From Speluncibacter jeojiensis (lineage in GTDB: Bacteria > Actinomycetota > Actinomycetes > Mycobacteriales > Mycobacteriaceae), in contig NZ_JAAIVF010000001.1 of the NCBI RefSeq assembly GCF_029589495.1, positions 1,550,001 to 1,614,000 on the forward strand: a stretch of 64,000 nucleotides of DNA. Reading direction: 5' to 3'. Below the pieces are notes generated by a model that saw only the letters and a program-made list of their open reading frames with translations, did not search any database and was not told the DNA's origin. Shown here in pieces: positions 25,509-34,131 of this stretch. A program made the translations under genes and the position numbers. How positions within the stretch are numbered: the first letter of the stretch is position 1; each line of letters starts with the position of its first letter.

Positions 25509-26989
25509 CCGTGACCGACCTGGAGACCTCGGTCGTGGCCGCGACCGTCGCGGCGGCCCGGCGCGCCGGGGCGAGGACCCGGCATTGGGACCAGATCCGC
25601 ACCGACGAGATCGTGCGCGCGGTGGGGTGGGAGCTCTACCGCGAGGACCGCGTACGGACCATGGCGCGTCGCTCGCTGGAGTGCACCGGGCTCGGCACGG
25701 TCGACGACCTCGTGACCCTGCACCGCAAACGTGTCCTCGGCACCCTGCGCGACCTGCACGGACGGCGGACCGTCGGGGTGATCGAGGACAGGCCCGAGCT
25801 GGGCATCCGGACCCTGGCCAAGCCGCTCGGGGTGGTGGCCGTGGTGGCGCCGGCGACCGCGCCCTGCGCGACCATCGCCACGAACACGCTCTCGCTGCTC
25901 AAGACCCGGAACGCGGTGGTGATCAGTGCGCACCCCAGCGCATACGAGGCGGTTGCCGAGGCGGTCGCTGCCGTGCACGACGGGCTGCGCCGGGTGGGTG
26001 GCGACGAATCGCTGGTGCAACTGCTCGAACGTTCCGACCGCGCGGACAGCGAGGAACTCATGGCCGCCGCCGACTTCGTGGTGGCGACCGGCGGTCCGGG
26101 CACCGTCCGGCGTGCGTATCGTAGCGGCACACCGGCGGTGGGGGCCGGCACGGGCAACTCGACGTTCCTCGTCGACGAACTCGCCGACCTCGGCGTCGCC
26201 GCTGGAACGATGTGTGCCGGAGCGGGTTTCAACAACGGCACCTCGTGTTCGTCGGAGAGCAACGCGTTGGTCGACGCGCGGTCGTTGCGCCGGTTCCTCG
26301 AGGAGCTGACCCTGCGGGGCGGGCGGGTGTGCACGGCCGAGGAGTCGGCGCGGCTGGAGCGGGTGATGTGGACGCCTGACGGTCGACTCGACCGGACGGC
26401 GGTCGGGCGTACGGCGGCGGAACTGGCGCGGCGCAGCGGCATCGATGTGTCTGCGGGTGCCGGTGTGCGCACGCTCGTCATCGTGCGGCCCGAGCCGCGC
26501 CCGGGAGAAAGGGTCTTCACCGAGAAGCTCGCACCGGTACTCACGGTGGCGCCGTACCGCGGCTTCGGTGGTGCCGTCGACGCGCTCGTGTCGATACTTC
26601 GGGTGAGCGGAATCGGTCACAGCTGCGGCATTCACACCGGTGTCGGTCCGGTTGCCGAACAACGAATTTCGGACCTGGCCGATGCCGTTCCCACCTGCCG
26701 CGTCATGGTCAACCAGTCGACTATGGGCAACGCCGGCAGCTTCGACAACGGCCTGCCCTTCACCTCGGTGGTGGCCAGCGGCAGCTGGGGAGGATGCAGT
26801 CAATCCGAGAACATCACCTGGCGGCACTTCCTCAATCGGACGACGATCTCGCGGCCGACACCCGAGCGGATTCCCGACGAACGGGAGATCTTCGGCGGCT
26901 TCGCCGTGGAGCCGGAACCAGAGCCGACAGAGCCGGATGGTGGTGATCCGCGGTCCGTCGGTGAAGGCATTGCGACACCAAGTTGCTAA
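25505..26989 (+). CDS. Acylating-type aldehyde dehydrogenase (CoA-dependent class) in the siderophore operon
   Basis: A 494-residue protein of the aldehyde dehydrogenase superfamily, closest by eye to CoA-acylating members (sulfoacetaldehyde/succinate-semialdehyde/AdhE N-terminal type). It has PLGVVAVVAPATAPCATIATNTLSLLKTRNAVVISAHPSA (nucleotide fold), ATGGPGTVRRAYRSGTPAVGAGTGNSTFLVDE, and the active-site loop AGFNNGTSCSSESN with Cys248. The last ~40 residues are an acidic/Pro tail. Acylating members interconvert acyl-CoA and aldehyde with NAD(P)H. Its GTG overlaps the stop of the NRPS, so both are made together. No mycobactin-type cluster I know has this enzyme. It might supply an acyl-CoA for hydroxamate acylation or reduce a carrier-bound thioester; neither is shown. 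Confidence 0.8.
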   Translation: MTVTDLETSVVAATVAAARRAGARTRHWDQIRTDEIVRAVGWELYREDRVRTMARRSLECTGLGTVDDLVTLHRKRVLGTLRDLHGRRTVGVIEDRPELGIRTLAKPLGVVAVVAPATAPCATIATNTLSLLKTRNAVVISAHPSAYEAVAEAVAAVHDGLRRVGGDESLVQLLERSDRADSEELMAAADFVVATGGPGTVRRAYRSGTPAVGAGTGNSTFLVDELADLGVAAGTMCAGAGFNNGTSCSSESNALVDARSLRRFLEELTLRGGRVCTAEESARLERVMWTPDGRLDRTAVGRTAAELARRSGIDVSAGAGVRTLVIVRPEPRPGERVFTEKLAPVLTVAPYRGFGGAVDALVSILRVSGIGHSCGIHTGVGPVAEQRISDLADAVPTCRVMVNQSTMGNAGSFDNGLPFTSVVASGSWGGCSQSENITWRHFLNRTTISRPTPERIPDEREIFGGFAVEPEPEPTEPDGGDPRSVGEGIATPSC

Positions 26990-27005
26990 GGTTAGGCTGC
27001 CCTAC
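26987..27005 (+). promoter_or_regulatory. IdeR-like iron box upstream of the N-hydroxylase gene
   Basis: TAAGGTTAGGCTGCCCTAC matches the left two-thirds of the IdeR consensus well and overlaps the stop codon region of the preceding dehydrogenase gene. It lies 60 bases before the ATG at 27066, suggesting a separate iron-controlled promoter. Confidence 0.75.
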
Positions 27006-27065
27006 GAACTCGGCCCGGGCCTCCCGTGTGCGGGAGGCGCCAGTGTGGACGACAGGAGACATTGA

Positions 27066-28388
27066 ATGCGTGCGGTGACAACAGGTTCGGACCATCGGAT
27101 CGACGGCGAGGTGCTCGACGTGGTCGGCGTCGGGTTCGGGCCGGCGAACCTCGCACTGGCCATCGCCATCGAGGAGCACAACGAGTCGTGTGACCCGGGC
27201 CTGCAGGTGCGGGCGGCGTTCGTCGAACGGCAGCCGCAGTTCGGGTGGCACCCGGGAATGCTGCTGGAGGGCGCGACCATGCAGATCGCGTTCCCGAAAG
27301 ACCTTGCGACGTTCCGGAATCCGACCAGCCGCTACTCCTTCTTCGCCTACCTGCACGCACGCCAGCGTCTCGTCGACTTCGTCAACCACCAGACGTTCTT
27401 CCCGACCCGCCGGGAGTTCCACGACTATCTGGGCTGGGCCGCCTCGACGGTGGATGCCGATGTCCGCTACGACACCACGGTGACCGACGTGCGTCGGGTC
27501 GGGGACGGTGCCGAGGAGTTCGAGGTGCGCACCGCGACAGGTGAGCTGCTGCGGACCCGGGCAGTCGTGCTGGGCCTGGGTCTGCGCCCGGTGCTGCCCG
27601 AATGGGCGACGCCGTCGTCCAGGTGCTTTCACAATCATCAGTTCCTGCACCGGGTCGCTGAGCTGCCCGCGCCGAAGCATCAGCGCTTCGTGGTGCTCGG
27701 GGCCGGCCAGAGTGCGGCCGAGGTTGTGCAGTACCTGCACACGAATTTCCCTGCGGCCGAGGTACACAACGTCTTCTCGCGGTACGGCTACAGCCCCGCC
27801 GACGACAGTCCGTACGCCAACCGCATCTTCGATCCCTCGGCAGTCGACGAGCTGTACGGTGCACCGCAGGCCGAGCGGGACCGGTTGCTGGCGCTGCACC
27901 GCGGTACGAACTACTCGGTGGTCGACATCGAACTGATCAACGAGTTGTATGCGGCCGAGTACCGCGAGCGGGTCGACGGCCGGCGGCGCCTGTTCATGCG
28001 GCGCTCGTCGACTATCGAGTCGATGACCGAGGACGAGGGCGGCGTGGAGGTCCGGGTGCGCAGCAACCTCGACGGACTGACCGACTCGCTGCGCTGCGAT
28101 GCGGTCGTGTTCGCGACTGGCTTCGAGGCGGCGTCGCTCGGTGAGGTCCTCCAGGCCGGCCTGTGCCCGACCGCCGCTGCGCCGCTGCGTATTTCCCGGG
28201 ACTATCGGCTGGACACCGAGGCCTACGGCCCGGTGGGTGTCTACCTGCAGGGCGGCACCGAGCGCACGCACGGCCTGACCTCGTCGCTGTTGTCGAACGT
28301 GGCCGTGCGCTCCGGTGAGATCCTGACGTCGGTGCTCGCCGGCCGGGAGGCCACCCGCTCCCGCCAGCTCGCCGGCCGCGCGCTCTGA
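27066..28388 (+). CDS. mbtG: L-lysine/L-ornithine N-monooxygenase (MbtG/IucD/SidA family)
   Basis: A 440-residue flavin monooxygenase that hydroxylates the side-chain amine of lysine or ornithine, the first step to a hydroxamate iron ligand. FAD site VGVGFGPANLALAIAIEE, the family segment FGWHPGMLLEGATMQIAFPKDLATFRNPTSRYSFFAYL, NADPH site VVLGAGQSAAEVVQYLH, and C-terminal ATGF motif (VVFATGFEA) are all intact. There is one hydroxylase for the whole cluster. An iron box precedes it, and the reductase gene follows after 30 bases. Confidence 0.92.
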   Translation: MRAVTTGSDHRIDGEVLDVVGVGFGPANLALAIAIEEHNESCDPGLQVRAAFVERQPQFGWHPGMLLEGATMQIAFPKDLATFRNPTSRYSFFAYLHARQRLVDFVNHQTFFPTRREFHDYLGWAASTVDADVRYDTTVTDVRRVGDGAEEFEVRTATGELLRTRAVVLGLGLRPVLPEWATPSSRCFHNHQFLHRVAELPAPKHQRFVVLGAGQSAAEVVQYLHTNFPAAEVHNVFSRYGYSPADDSPYANRIFDPSAVDELYGAPQAERDRLLALHRGTNYSVVDIELINELYAAEYRERVDGRRRLFMRRSSTIESMTEDEGGVEVRVRSNLDGLTDSLRCDAVVFATGFEAASLGEVLQAGLCPTAAAPLRISRDYRLDTEAYGPVGVYLQGGTERTHGLTSSLLSNVAVRSGEILTSVLAGREATRSRQLAGRAL

Positions 28389-28418
28389 CCACCCCCGACC
28401 CACCGAACAGGAGCCGAG

Positions 28419-29225
28419 ATGGCCAAGCGCACCAAGCCGCAGCACCGCGAGATCCGCACCCTGCGGGTGCTGGGCTCGAAGCGGATCAGCCCGAACGTTC
28501 TGCGCATCACCGCCGGCGGTGCGGGACTCGAGGGATTCACCGCGATGGGATACGACCAGTGGTTCCGGATGTTCCTGCCTCGGCCAGGGCAGGCGGACCT
28601 GAAGTTGCCGACGGCGACCAGCAACCTCTGGTACGCGCAGTACCTGATGACGGGCAAGGAGTCGCGTCCCACGGTGCGCAACTACACGATCCGCGAGTTT
28701 CGTGCGGTCGGCGTGACGGGGCCGGAGTTCGACATCGACTTCGTCATCCACGACGGTGGCACGCCCGCCTCGGACTGGGCGACCGCCGCGGCTCCCGGCG
28801 ACGAGTTCGCGATCCTCGACGAGGGGCTGATCTACGAGCCCGGTCTTGCCAAGGGATTTCAGCTGCTGGTCGGTGATGAGAGCGCTCTCCCGGCGATCGC
28901 GGGAGTCTTGGCGTCGGCGCCGCAGGACATGGGTGGCGAGGTGTTCATCGAGATCCCGCACGAGGACGACCGGCAGGACCTGGGCGAACCCGAGGGGGTG
29001 ACGGTGCACTGGCTGCCGCGTGCGAATGCGCACGATCATCCGGGTCCGCTGGTGCTCGAAACGGTCAAGGCGGCGAAGCTACCGGAGACCCTGGGATACG
29101 CGTACGTGGCGGGGGAGAGCGAGCTGGCCACCGGCCTGCGCCGGCATCTGGTCGGCGAGCGTGGCATGAACAAGCAGGCGGTGTCGTTCACCGGCTATTG
29201 GCGGTTCGGCAAGAGCCAAGGGTAG
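28419..29225 (+). CDS. Siderophore-interacting FAD/NAD(P)H ferric reductase (ViuB/SIP family)
   Basis: A 268-residue flavoreductase that releases iron from imported ferric siderophore in the cytosol. FAD-binding motif RPTVRNYTIREF, NAD(P)H region GFQLLVGDESALPAIAGVLASAP, and the C-terminal YAYVAGESELATGLRRHLVGERGMNKQAVSFTGYWRFG that is the SIP family hallmark. It lies 30 bases downstream of the hydroxylase on the same strand and probably shares its iron-controlled promoter. A strong hairpin follows. Confidence 0.93.
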   Translation: MAKRTKPQHREIRTLRVLGSKRISPNVLRITAGGAGLEGFTAMGYDQWFRMFLPRPGQADLKLPTATSNLWYAQYLMTGKESRPTVRNYTIREFRAVGVTGPEFDIDFVIHDGGTPASDWATAAAPGDEFAILDEGLIYEPGLAKGFQLLVGDESALPAIAGVLASAPQDMGGEVFIEIPHEDDRQDLGEPEGVTVHWLPRANAHDHPGPLVLETVKAAKLPETLGYAYVAGESELATGLRRHLVGERGMNKQAVSFTGYWRFGKSQG

Positions 29226-29256
29226 GGACGCCACCGGACTTCTGGCTGAAAACACA

Positions 29257-29291
29257 CCTGTCCTGCACCGCGTGAGCCGGTGCAGGACAGG
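29257..29291. terminator. Strong hairpin after the ferric reductase gene
   Basis: Perfect 14-bp stem (CCTGTCCTGCACCG at 29257-29270 and complement at 29278-29291) with a 7-base loop, 31 bases after the stop at 29225 and just past the end of the convergent HNH pseudogene (29322). Probable bidirectional terminator. Confidence 0.65.
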
Positions 29292-29321
29292 CAGTCTCGG
29301 ATGTGGGGCTGATCCTCCCGG

Positions 29322-30594
29322 TCACTCCACAGTGCGGCCGTGGGCGGGGATCGGTTGTCGGTCCGGGTCCCGAGACCGCGGCGGCAGGAACCACGGATAC
29401 CCGTCCGGTCCCATGATCACGTCCCACTCCGAGTGGTGGATCAGCCGGTGGTGATACCGGCACAGCAACACCATGTTTGCCAGGTCGGTGGGTCCGCCGT
29501 TGGCCCAATGAACGATATGGTGCGCGTCGGTCCAGGCGGCGGGTCGGCCGCAGCCGGGGAGCGCAGCACCGGTCCCGCACCAGGAGGGCTTTGCGCAGGC
29601 CCGGGGTGACGAGGCGGTGTGTGCGGCCGAGTTCGAGCGGTACCCCGTCCTGGTTGATGATGACCGGGGTGATGATGCAGTCACACGCCAACCGGCGGGT
29701 GGCGACCCGGGTCAGCCCGCCGAGCCACGGCATCGTCGGCCCGGTGTCGTCACCGAACATCCGCGCATACACGTTGCCGGAACCGTCTGCGCTGTCGTCT
29801 CCGTCGCAGTGGTGCAGGTCCTTCAGGTTCACTGTGACCGTCACGTGGGGCTTCTCGCCGCCCTCGACCGGCCCGACACCGGTGTCGCAGCAACGGCGCA
29901 CCATCTCCGAGAATCCATCCGCCCGCCGCCGCGCCGCCGGTCGCCGGTCGGGTTCCCCGTCCGGACCCGGCACCGGCGCCGACAGGGTCGAGAGCACGCT
30001 CAGCAGCATCTCCCCGGTCTCCGCGTCCACATCCCCCTTGATGACCACCCGGCCGTTCAAGGTGGTCGACGCATAGAACTCGTTGCGCTCCACGTCTTCG
30101 GCGGGCGGGGTCTGCGCGTAGTGGTCCCTCAGTTTCGTGATCGCCGACCGCAACTGCGTGATCCCACACGCCCCGTGGGAGGTGTTCTCGATCAACACCT
30201 TCCGATAGGCGGGCAACAGATCCTCGGGCATGCCCTTCGGCGGGTCTTGGCAGAACGAGGCGATCGCGACCGCCAACTCGGTCCGCAGCGCGCCGCAGTC
30301 GTAGGCCGCAGCGACCTCCGGTTCGGCGCGCAGGGCCCTGGACAAATCCACGATCCGGGCGGCGTCACCCGGGGACAGTAGCCCGATCGGGTTGGCCGCC
30401 AACCAGTTCTTCAGCGAAGGGTGCGCCCGGTCCGGGGCCGCGCCGCGCTGGTCGATCTCGCCGACCAGTCGTACCCGCGCCGCTTCCAACTCGTGGATCC
30501 GCCGGGTCAATGCGGGGACACCCTCGATGAGCTGACCCTCGGTCAGCTGCCACGGCTCGGCCTCGAGCAGTGCGTCGATCTCCCCGGTCCCCAT
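29322..30594 (-). pseudogene. Frameshifted DUF222/HNH endonuclease of the 13E12 repeat family
   Basis: The long N-terminal DUF222 part (MGTGEIDALLEAEPW onward, about 345 residues) is intact, but the frame changes at about 29558-29563, inside the HNH domain. The upstream frame runs on as CCAPRLRP and the true continuation LPGCGRPAAWTDAHHIVHWANGGPTDLANMVLLCRYHHRLIHHSEW is in another frame, ending at 29322. Compared with the family pattern RGCAFPGCGRP, two bases appear lost after GCT. Since the break separates DUF222 from the HHI...H nuclease motif, nuclease activity should be lost unless the shift is a sequencing error. 13E12 proteins are repeat-associated in mycobacteria. A LexA-type box lies upstream. 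Confidence 0.75.
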
Positions 30595-30607
30595 GATCAC
30601 AGTGTAT

Positions 30608-30623
30608 ACGAACAACAGTTCGA
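30608..30623. promoter_or_regulatory. LexA/SOS-box-like site upstream of the 13E12 HNH gene
   Basis: ACGAACAACAGTTCGA fits the mycobacterial SOS box TCGAAC-N4-GTTCGA with a single mismatch, 14 bases upstream of the ATG at 30594. LexA boxes at 13E12 repeats are known from M. tuberculosis, so DNA damage control of this element is likely ancestral. Confidence 0.65.
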
Positions 30624-30724
30624 ATCAAAGGAATTTTCTGGATTCGGTCGGACTCGACTGCGTTTGCGTTGACTCAGCACAGTGGTGAAAGTTGCAGTGG
30701 CGCTGTGAAGATGGATGTCGACAC

Positions 30725-31066
30725 GTGAATTCTGGGCGCCTCGTCGCGGCCGTGCGGGTGCATCTGTCTCCGACGCATCCTCACACAGCCGCGCTGGGAC
30801 GGCTGGTCGTGGCCCCGGACCTGCAGGGCCGGGGTCGGGGTAGTCGACTGCTCGAACTTGTGGAACAGCGGCTACCTGAACAGGTCACCGATGTGCGGCT
30901 GTTCACGGGTGAACGCAGCCTCGGCAATCTACGCCTTTACTTACGGTTCGGGTATCAGGAAACGCATCGCACCGTGACTCCGGGCGGATATGCGTTGGTC
31001 CATCTGACGAAACGAGTGCGTGAGATTCCGGCCGGCATGGTCGCTCCGAGGTCGCGCCTCGACTGA
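30725..31066 (+). pseudogene. GNAT acetyltransferase fragment lacking its N-terminal part
   Basis: The 113 residues from GTG at 30725 hold the acetyl-CoA-binding half of a GNAT fold (GRLVVAPDLQGRGRGSRLLELVEQRL with the R/QxxGxG/A loop, then ERSLGNLRLYLRFGYQETHRTV). The N-terminal beta1-alpha1-alpha2 substrate half, usually 50-60 residues, is missing, and no start with a clear ribosome-binding site is visible. The upstream 100 bases lead into the 13E12 element. Most likely a 5'-truncated remnant; a minimal functional protein is possible but less likely. Confidence 0.5.
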
Positions 31067-31093
31067 GTCTGACCGACCCTGCAACCAACAAAC

Positions 31094-31117
31094 GGAAGGA
31101 GTGGACGAACTCCTTCC
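31094..31117 (+). terminator. Hairpin downstream of the GNAT fragment
   Basis: GGAAGGAGT (31094-31102) pairs perfectly with ACTCCTTCC (31109-31117) around a 6-base loop, 28 bases after the stop at 31066. Plausible terminator. Confidence 0.45.
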
Positions 31118-31134
31118 ACCCTCAACATATATCG

Positions 31135-31164
31135 CACCGGGGGCCTTGCGGCAAGGCCCCGGTG
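31135..31164. promoter_or_regulatory. Rifamycin-associated-element-like palindrome upstream of the HelR-type gene
   Basis: A GC-rich palindrome centred on CCTTGC/GCAAGG runs 31140-31160 and extends to CACCGG/CCGGTG at 31135-31164 with one bulged base. It closely resembles the rifamycin-associated element (RAE) consensus as I remember it (GGGGCTTGCGGCAAGGCCCC), differing by one inserted C. RAEs precede rifamycin-induced genes, including helR in Streptomyces. It lies 58 bases before the ATG at 31222. It could alternatively be read as a terminator hairpin. Confidence 0.65.
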
Positions 31165-31221
31165 ATGCCGCACAATCACTGCTCCGATGTCAGGGCCTGC
31201 GGAAATGGGGGTTGAACGGCG

Positions 31222-33423
31222 ATGGCCGCTCACGAATACGAAGACGAGTTGCAGCACGAGCGGGACTACGTGGCGGGGCTTTACGCACGCCTGGACGCGG
31301 AGCGTGCGAGGGTTACGGACCAGCACGGTGCGGCGCTGCGCGGGCACGAGGTCACCCTCGTCGACCGTGAGGCGCAGGTGCGCGCGCTGGCCACCGAGCT
31401 CAGGCGGCTGAATGTCGCGGACAGCGGTCTCTGCTTCGGCCGCCTGGACTCGGTGGACGGCGAGACCGCCTATGTCGGGCGGATCGGGATCTTCGACGAA
31501 GACGACGACTACGTCCCGCTGCTGATGGATTGGCGTGCCCCGGCCGCCCGGGCCTTCTACGTCGCGACCGGGGCGAAACCCGAGGGGATGCACCGGCGCC
31601 GGCAGTTCCACACCCGCGGACGGGAGGTGCTCCGCTTCACCGACGAGACCCTCGGCCGGCCCGACGACGACGAGCGTGCAGGTCGCGGGGACACGGCACT
31701 GCTGGCGGCGGTGAACGCGCCGCGCGGCGAGGGGATGCGCGACATCGTCGCGACCATCCAGGCCGAGCAGGACGCGGTCATCCGGCTCGAACATCCCGGG
31801 GTGCTCGTGATCGAGGGCGGTCCGGGAACCGGGAAGACCGTGGTCGCGCTGCACCGCGTCGCCTACCTGCTGTACACGCAGCGCGAGCGGATGCAGAGCC
31901 ACGGGGTCCTGGTGGTCGGGCCCAATCCTGCGTTCCTGCATCACATCGACCGGGTGCTGCCGTCGCTCGGCGAATCCGACGTGGTGTTCACGACCACCGG
32001 TGACCTGCTACCCGGCGTGACCACGACCGTGGAGGACACCCCCGAGGTCGCGCGACTGAAGGGTTCGCTGAAGATCCTCGACCTGCTCGCCGCCGCGGTC
32101 GCCGACCGTCAGCGGTTGCCGGAGCAGCCCATCGCGATCGAGCTCGCCGATGTCACGGGACGGATCGACACCGAGACCGCGCAGTGGGCCCGGGAAGAGG
32201 CGCGGGCGAGCGGGCTACCGCACAACGAGGCGCGCAGGGTGTTCGGCGAGGTCCTCACCTACGCGCTCACCGAACGCGCCATCGGGAGGATCGGCAGGGG
32301 ATGGCTGACCAGGGACGACCGTCAGGCTTGGGAGCAGATGCGTTCGGATCTGACTGCCGAACTCGCGGACAACGCCGACTACACCGCAGCGCTCGACGAG
32401 CTCTGGCCGGTGCTGACCCCGGAAACACTGCTGGCACAGCTCTATCGATCCCATGACAGGCTGGGCGCGGCCGGTGCGGACCCCGCACTGTGGCGCGCCG
32501 AGGGCGATGCCTGGACGGTGTCGGACGTACCGTTGCTCGATGAGCTCGTCGACCTGCTGGGCCGCGACACGGAGGCGGAGGCCCGTGCCGCCCGCGCGGC
32601 CGAGCGGGAACAACGCGCCCAGGCTGTCTATGCCGCAGAGGTTCTCGACACGCTGGTCGCTCGCGCCGACCACATGGACGACGAGGACCACCTTTTCGCC
32701 ACCGATCTTCTCTACGCCGAGGAACTCGCGGACCACTTCGTCGAGCGAGACACCCGTGAGTTGGCCGAACGCGCTGTAGCCGACCGGAATTGGACGTACG
32801 CGCACGTCGTCGTCGACGAGGCGCAGGAGTTGTCGGAGATGGATTGGCGGGCACTGATGCGGCGCTGCCCGAGCCGGTCGTTCACCGTCGTCGGCGACCT
32901 CGCGCAGCGCCGTTCGGCGGCCGGGGCGCGCGACTGGGGCGCGATGTTCGAGCCGTACGTGCCGGGGCGGTGGCTGTACCGATCGCTGTCGGTGAACTAC
33001 CGCACGCCCGCGGAGATCATGGCCGTGGCCGCTGCGGTGCTCGCCGAGTTCGCGCCGACCGTGCCGCCACCGGAGTCGGTGCGTGCGTGCGGGATCCGGC
33101 CCTGGTCACGCCGCGTCACCGATGACGAGATCGCCACGGCCATCGAACAGTTCACCCGCGACGAGTCCGGCCGGGAGGGCACCAGCATCGTCATCGGACC
33201 GCCCGGCGTGCCCGGCACGGTACCGGCGTCGGAGACGAAGGGCCTGGAGTTCGATGCGGTGCTCGTGGTGGAACCGGAACGGATCCTCGGCGACGGGCCC
33301 CGGGGTGCCGCGGAACTCTACGTGGCGTTGACCCGCGCGACCCAGCGCCTCGGCGTCGTGCACCGCGGCCCGCTCCCGGCCGCGCTCACCGGTCTGGACG
33401 AGGAAGTGCCGGCTCCGCGGTAG
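31222..33423 (+). CDS. helR: HelD/HelR-type superfamily 1 helicase-like RNA polymerase-associated ATPase
   Basis: A 733-residue protein. An N-terminal coiled-coil region (about 1-65, HEYEDELQHERDYVAGLYARLDAER...) is followed by the HelD-specific strand-rich part (CFGRLDSVDGETAYVGRIGIFDEDDDYVPLLMDWRAPAARAFYVAT), Walker A GGPGTGKT (Lys205), Walker B-like VVVDEAQELSEMDWRALMRRCP, and the late motifs VGDLAQRRSAAG, LSVNYRTPAEIM and TKGLEFDAVLVVEPE. Actinobacterial HelD-class proteins displace or recycle RNA polymerase, and HelR removes rifamycin from it. The RAE-like palindrome upstream is the reason for choosing HelR; without it HelD is equally apt. Its 3' end overlaps the convergent acyltransferase gene by 38 bases. 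Confidence 0.85.
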   Translation: MAAHEYEDELQHERDYVAGLYARLDAERARVTDQHGAALRGHEVTLVDREAQVRALATELRRLNVADSGLCFGRLDSVDGETAYVGRIGIFDEDDDYVPLLMDWRAPAARAFYVATGAKPEGMHRRRQFHTRGREVLRFTDETLGRPDDDERAGRGDTALLAAVNAPRGEGMRDIVATIQAEQDAVIRLEHPGVLVIEGGPGTGKTVVALHRVAYLLYTQRERMQSHGVLVVGPNPAFLHHIDRVLPSLGESDVVFTTTGDLLPGVTTTVEDTPEVARLKGSLKILDLLAAAVADRQRLPEQPIAIELADVTGRIDTETAQWAREEARASGLPHNEARRVFGEVLTYALTERAIGRIGRGWLTRDDRQAWEQMRSDLTAELADNADYTAALDELWPVLTPETLLAQLYRSHDRLGAAGADPALWRAEGDAWTVSDVPLLDELVDLLGRDTEAEARAARAAEREQRAQAVYAAEVLDTLVARADHMDDEDHLFATDLLYAEELADHFVERDTRELAERAVADRNWTYAHVVVDEAQELSEMDWRALMRRCPSRSFTVVGDLAQRRSAAGARDWGAMFEPYVPGRWLYRSLSVNYRTPAEIMAVAAAVLAEFAPTVPPPESVRACGIRPWSRRVTDDEIATAIEQFTRDESGREGTSIVIGPPGVPGTVPASETKGLEFDAVLVVEPERILGDGPRGAAELYVALTRATQRLGVVHRGPLPAALTGLDEEVPAPR

Positions 33424-34060
33424 CCGCCGACCGGAGCCGGGGCATGTGCTCCGCGCTGCGCACGGTGGCGTACAGCGCGATCCGCCGGCCGGGCACGTCG
33501 TGCAGCCCGAGACCGACGGCACCGGCGGATTCGAGCAGCGCGCGGACCGGCCGGTTGCGGTGGTCGGGGTCGTACATGATGCGGTGGCAGTCCGGTTCGG
33601 CGAAGAACAGCGACCGGACCACGTTGTTCATCGCCCGCGACACCAGCCCGCGCCCGGTCATCTGCGGGTCGCCGACCGCGACGTGCACGCCGAGGTCGTT
33701 CGGCCATGCCTGGTAGACGGCACCGACGATGTCCTGAGCAGGGCGGTAGACCTCGACGTATGCCACGTCGACGCCGTCGTAGGCGGCGATCAGCGGTCGC
33801 GAATATTCGGTGGCCAGCTGGGCGCGCAGGTGCGCGTGCCACTGTTCGGTGGGCCAGGCGCGTTCCCAGGTGGCGGCCAGATGCGGTCGGTTCATCCAGG
33901 TGGCGACCAGTGCGGGGTCGTCGCCGTCCGGGTCGACCACGCGGACACGGAAGGGGTCGGGCAGTTGCGGGACCGGCGGGGCCGGCGCCGCCAGCACCTC
34001 CGGAGGCAGTCCCTCGGTCCGGTGCCGCGGGAGCAGCTTGTGTGAATCCATCTCGGGCAT
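33386..34060 (-). CDS. mbtK: MbtK/IucB-type siderophore N-acyltransferase (GNAT, AlcB-like)
   Basis: A 224-residue GNAT of the siderophore-acylating group, which transfers an acyl group onto the hydroxylamine of N-hydroxy-lysine/ornithine to form a hydroxamate. Family pattern: VATWMNRPHLAATWERAWPTEQWHAHLRAQLA, LIAAYDGVDVAYVEVYRP, NDLGVHVAVGDPQMTGRGLVSRAMN (CoA loop) and CHRIMYDPDHRNRPVRALLESAGA. The transferred group could be acetyl or longer; mycobacterial MbtK uses long acyl chains, IucB uses acetyl. It pairs with the N-hydroxylase at 27066. ATG at 34060 follows AGAGGGG at a long spacing; a second ATG is at 34051. It diverges from the large NRPS across an iron-box region. Confidence 0.85.
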   Translation of the reverse strand: MPEMDSHKLLPRHRTEGLPPEVLAAPAPPVPQLPDPFRVRVVDPDGDDPALVATWMNRPHLAATWERAWPTEQWHAHLRAQLATEYSRPLIAAYDGVDVAYVEVYRPAQDIVGAVYQAWPNDLGVHVAVGDPQMTGRGLVSRAMNNVVRSLFFAEPDCHRIMYDPDHRNRPVRALLESAGAVGLGLHDVPGRRIALYATVRSAEHMPRLRSAATAEPALPRPDR

Positions 34061-34131
34061 ACCGGGTTTCGGTCCCCTCTGTGTGCGACGTCGGCGTCAT
34101 TCCGTGCCGGTGTCCACCGAGCACCCAACTG

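Noticed and set aside
26832-29039. 735-codon minus-strand frame over the hydroxylase and ferric reductase genes
   Set aside because: Shadow of two genes with clear flavoprotein motifs; composition is Arg/His/Gln-rich and shows no family.
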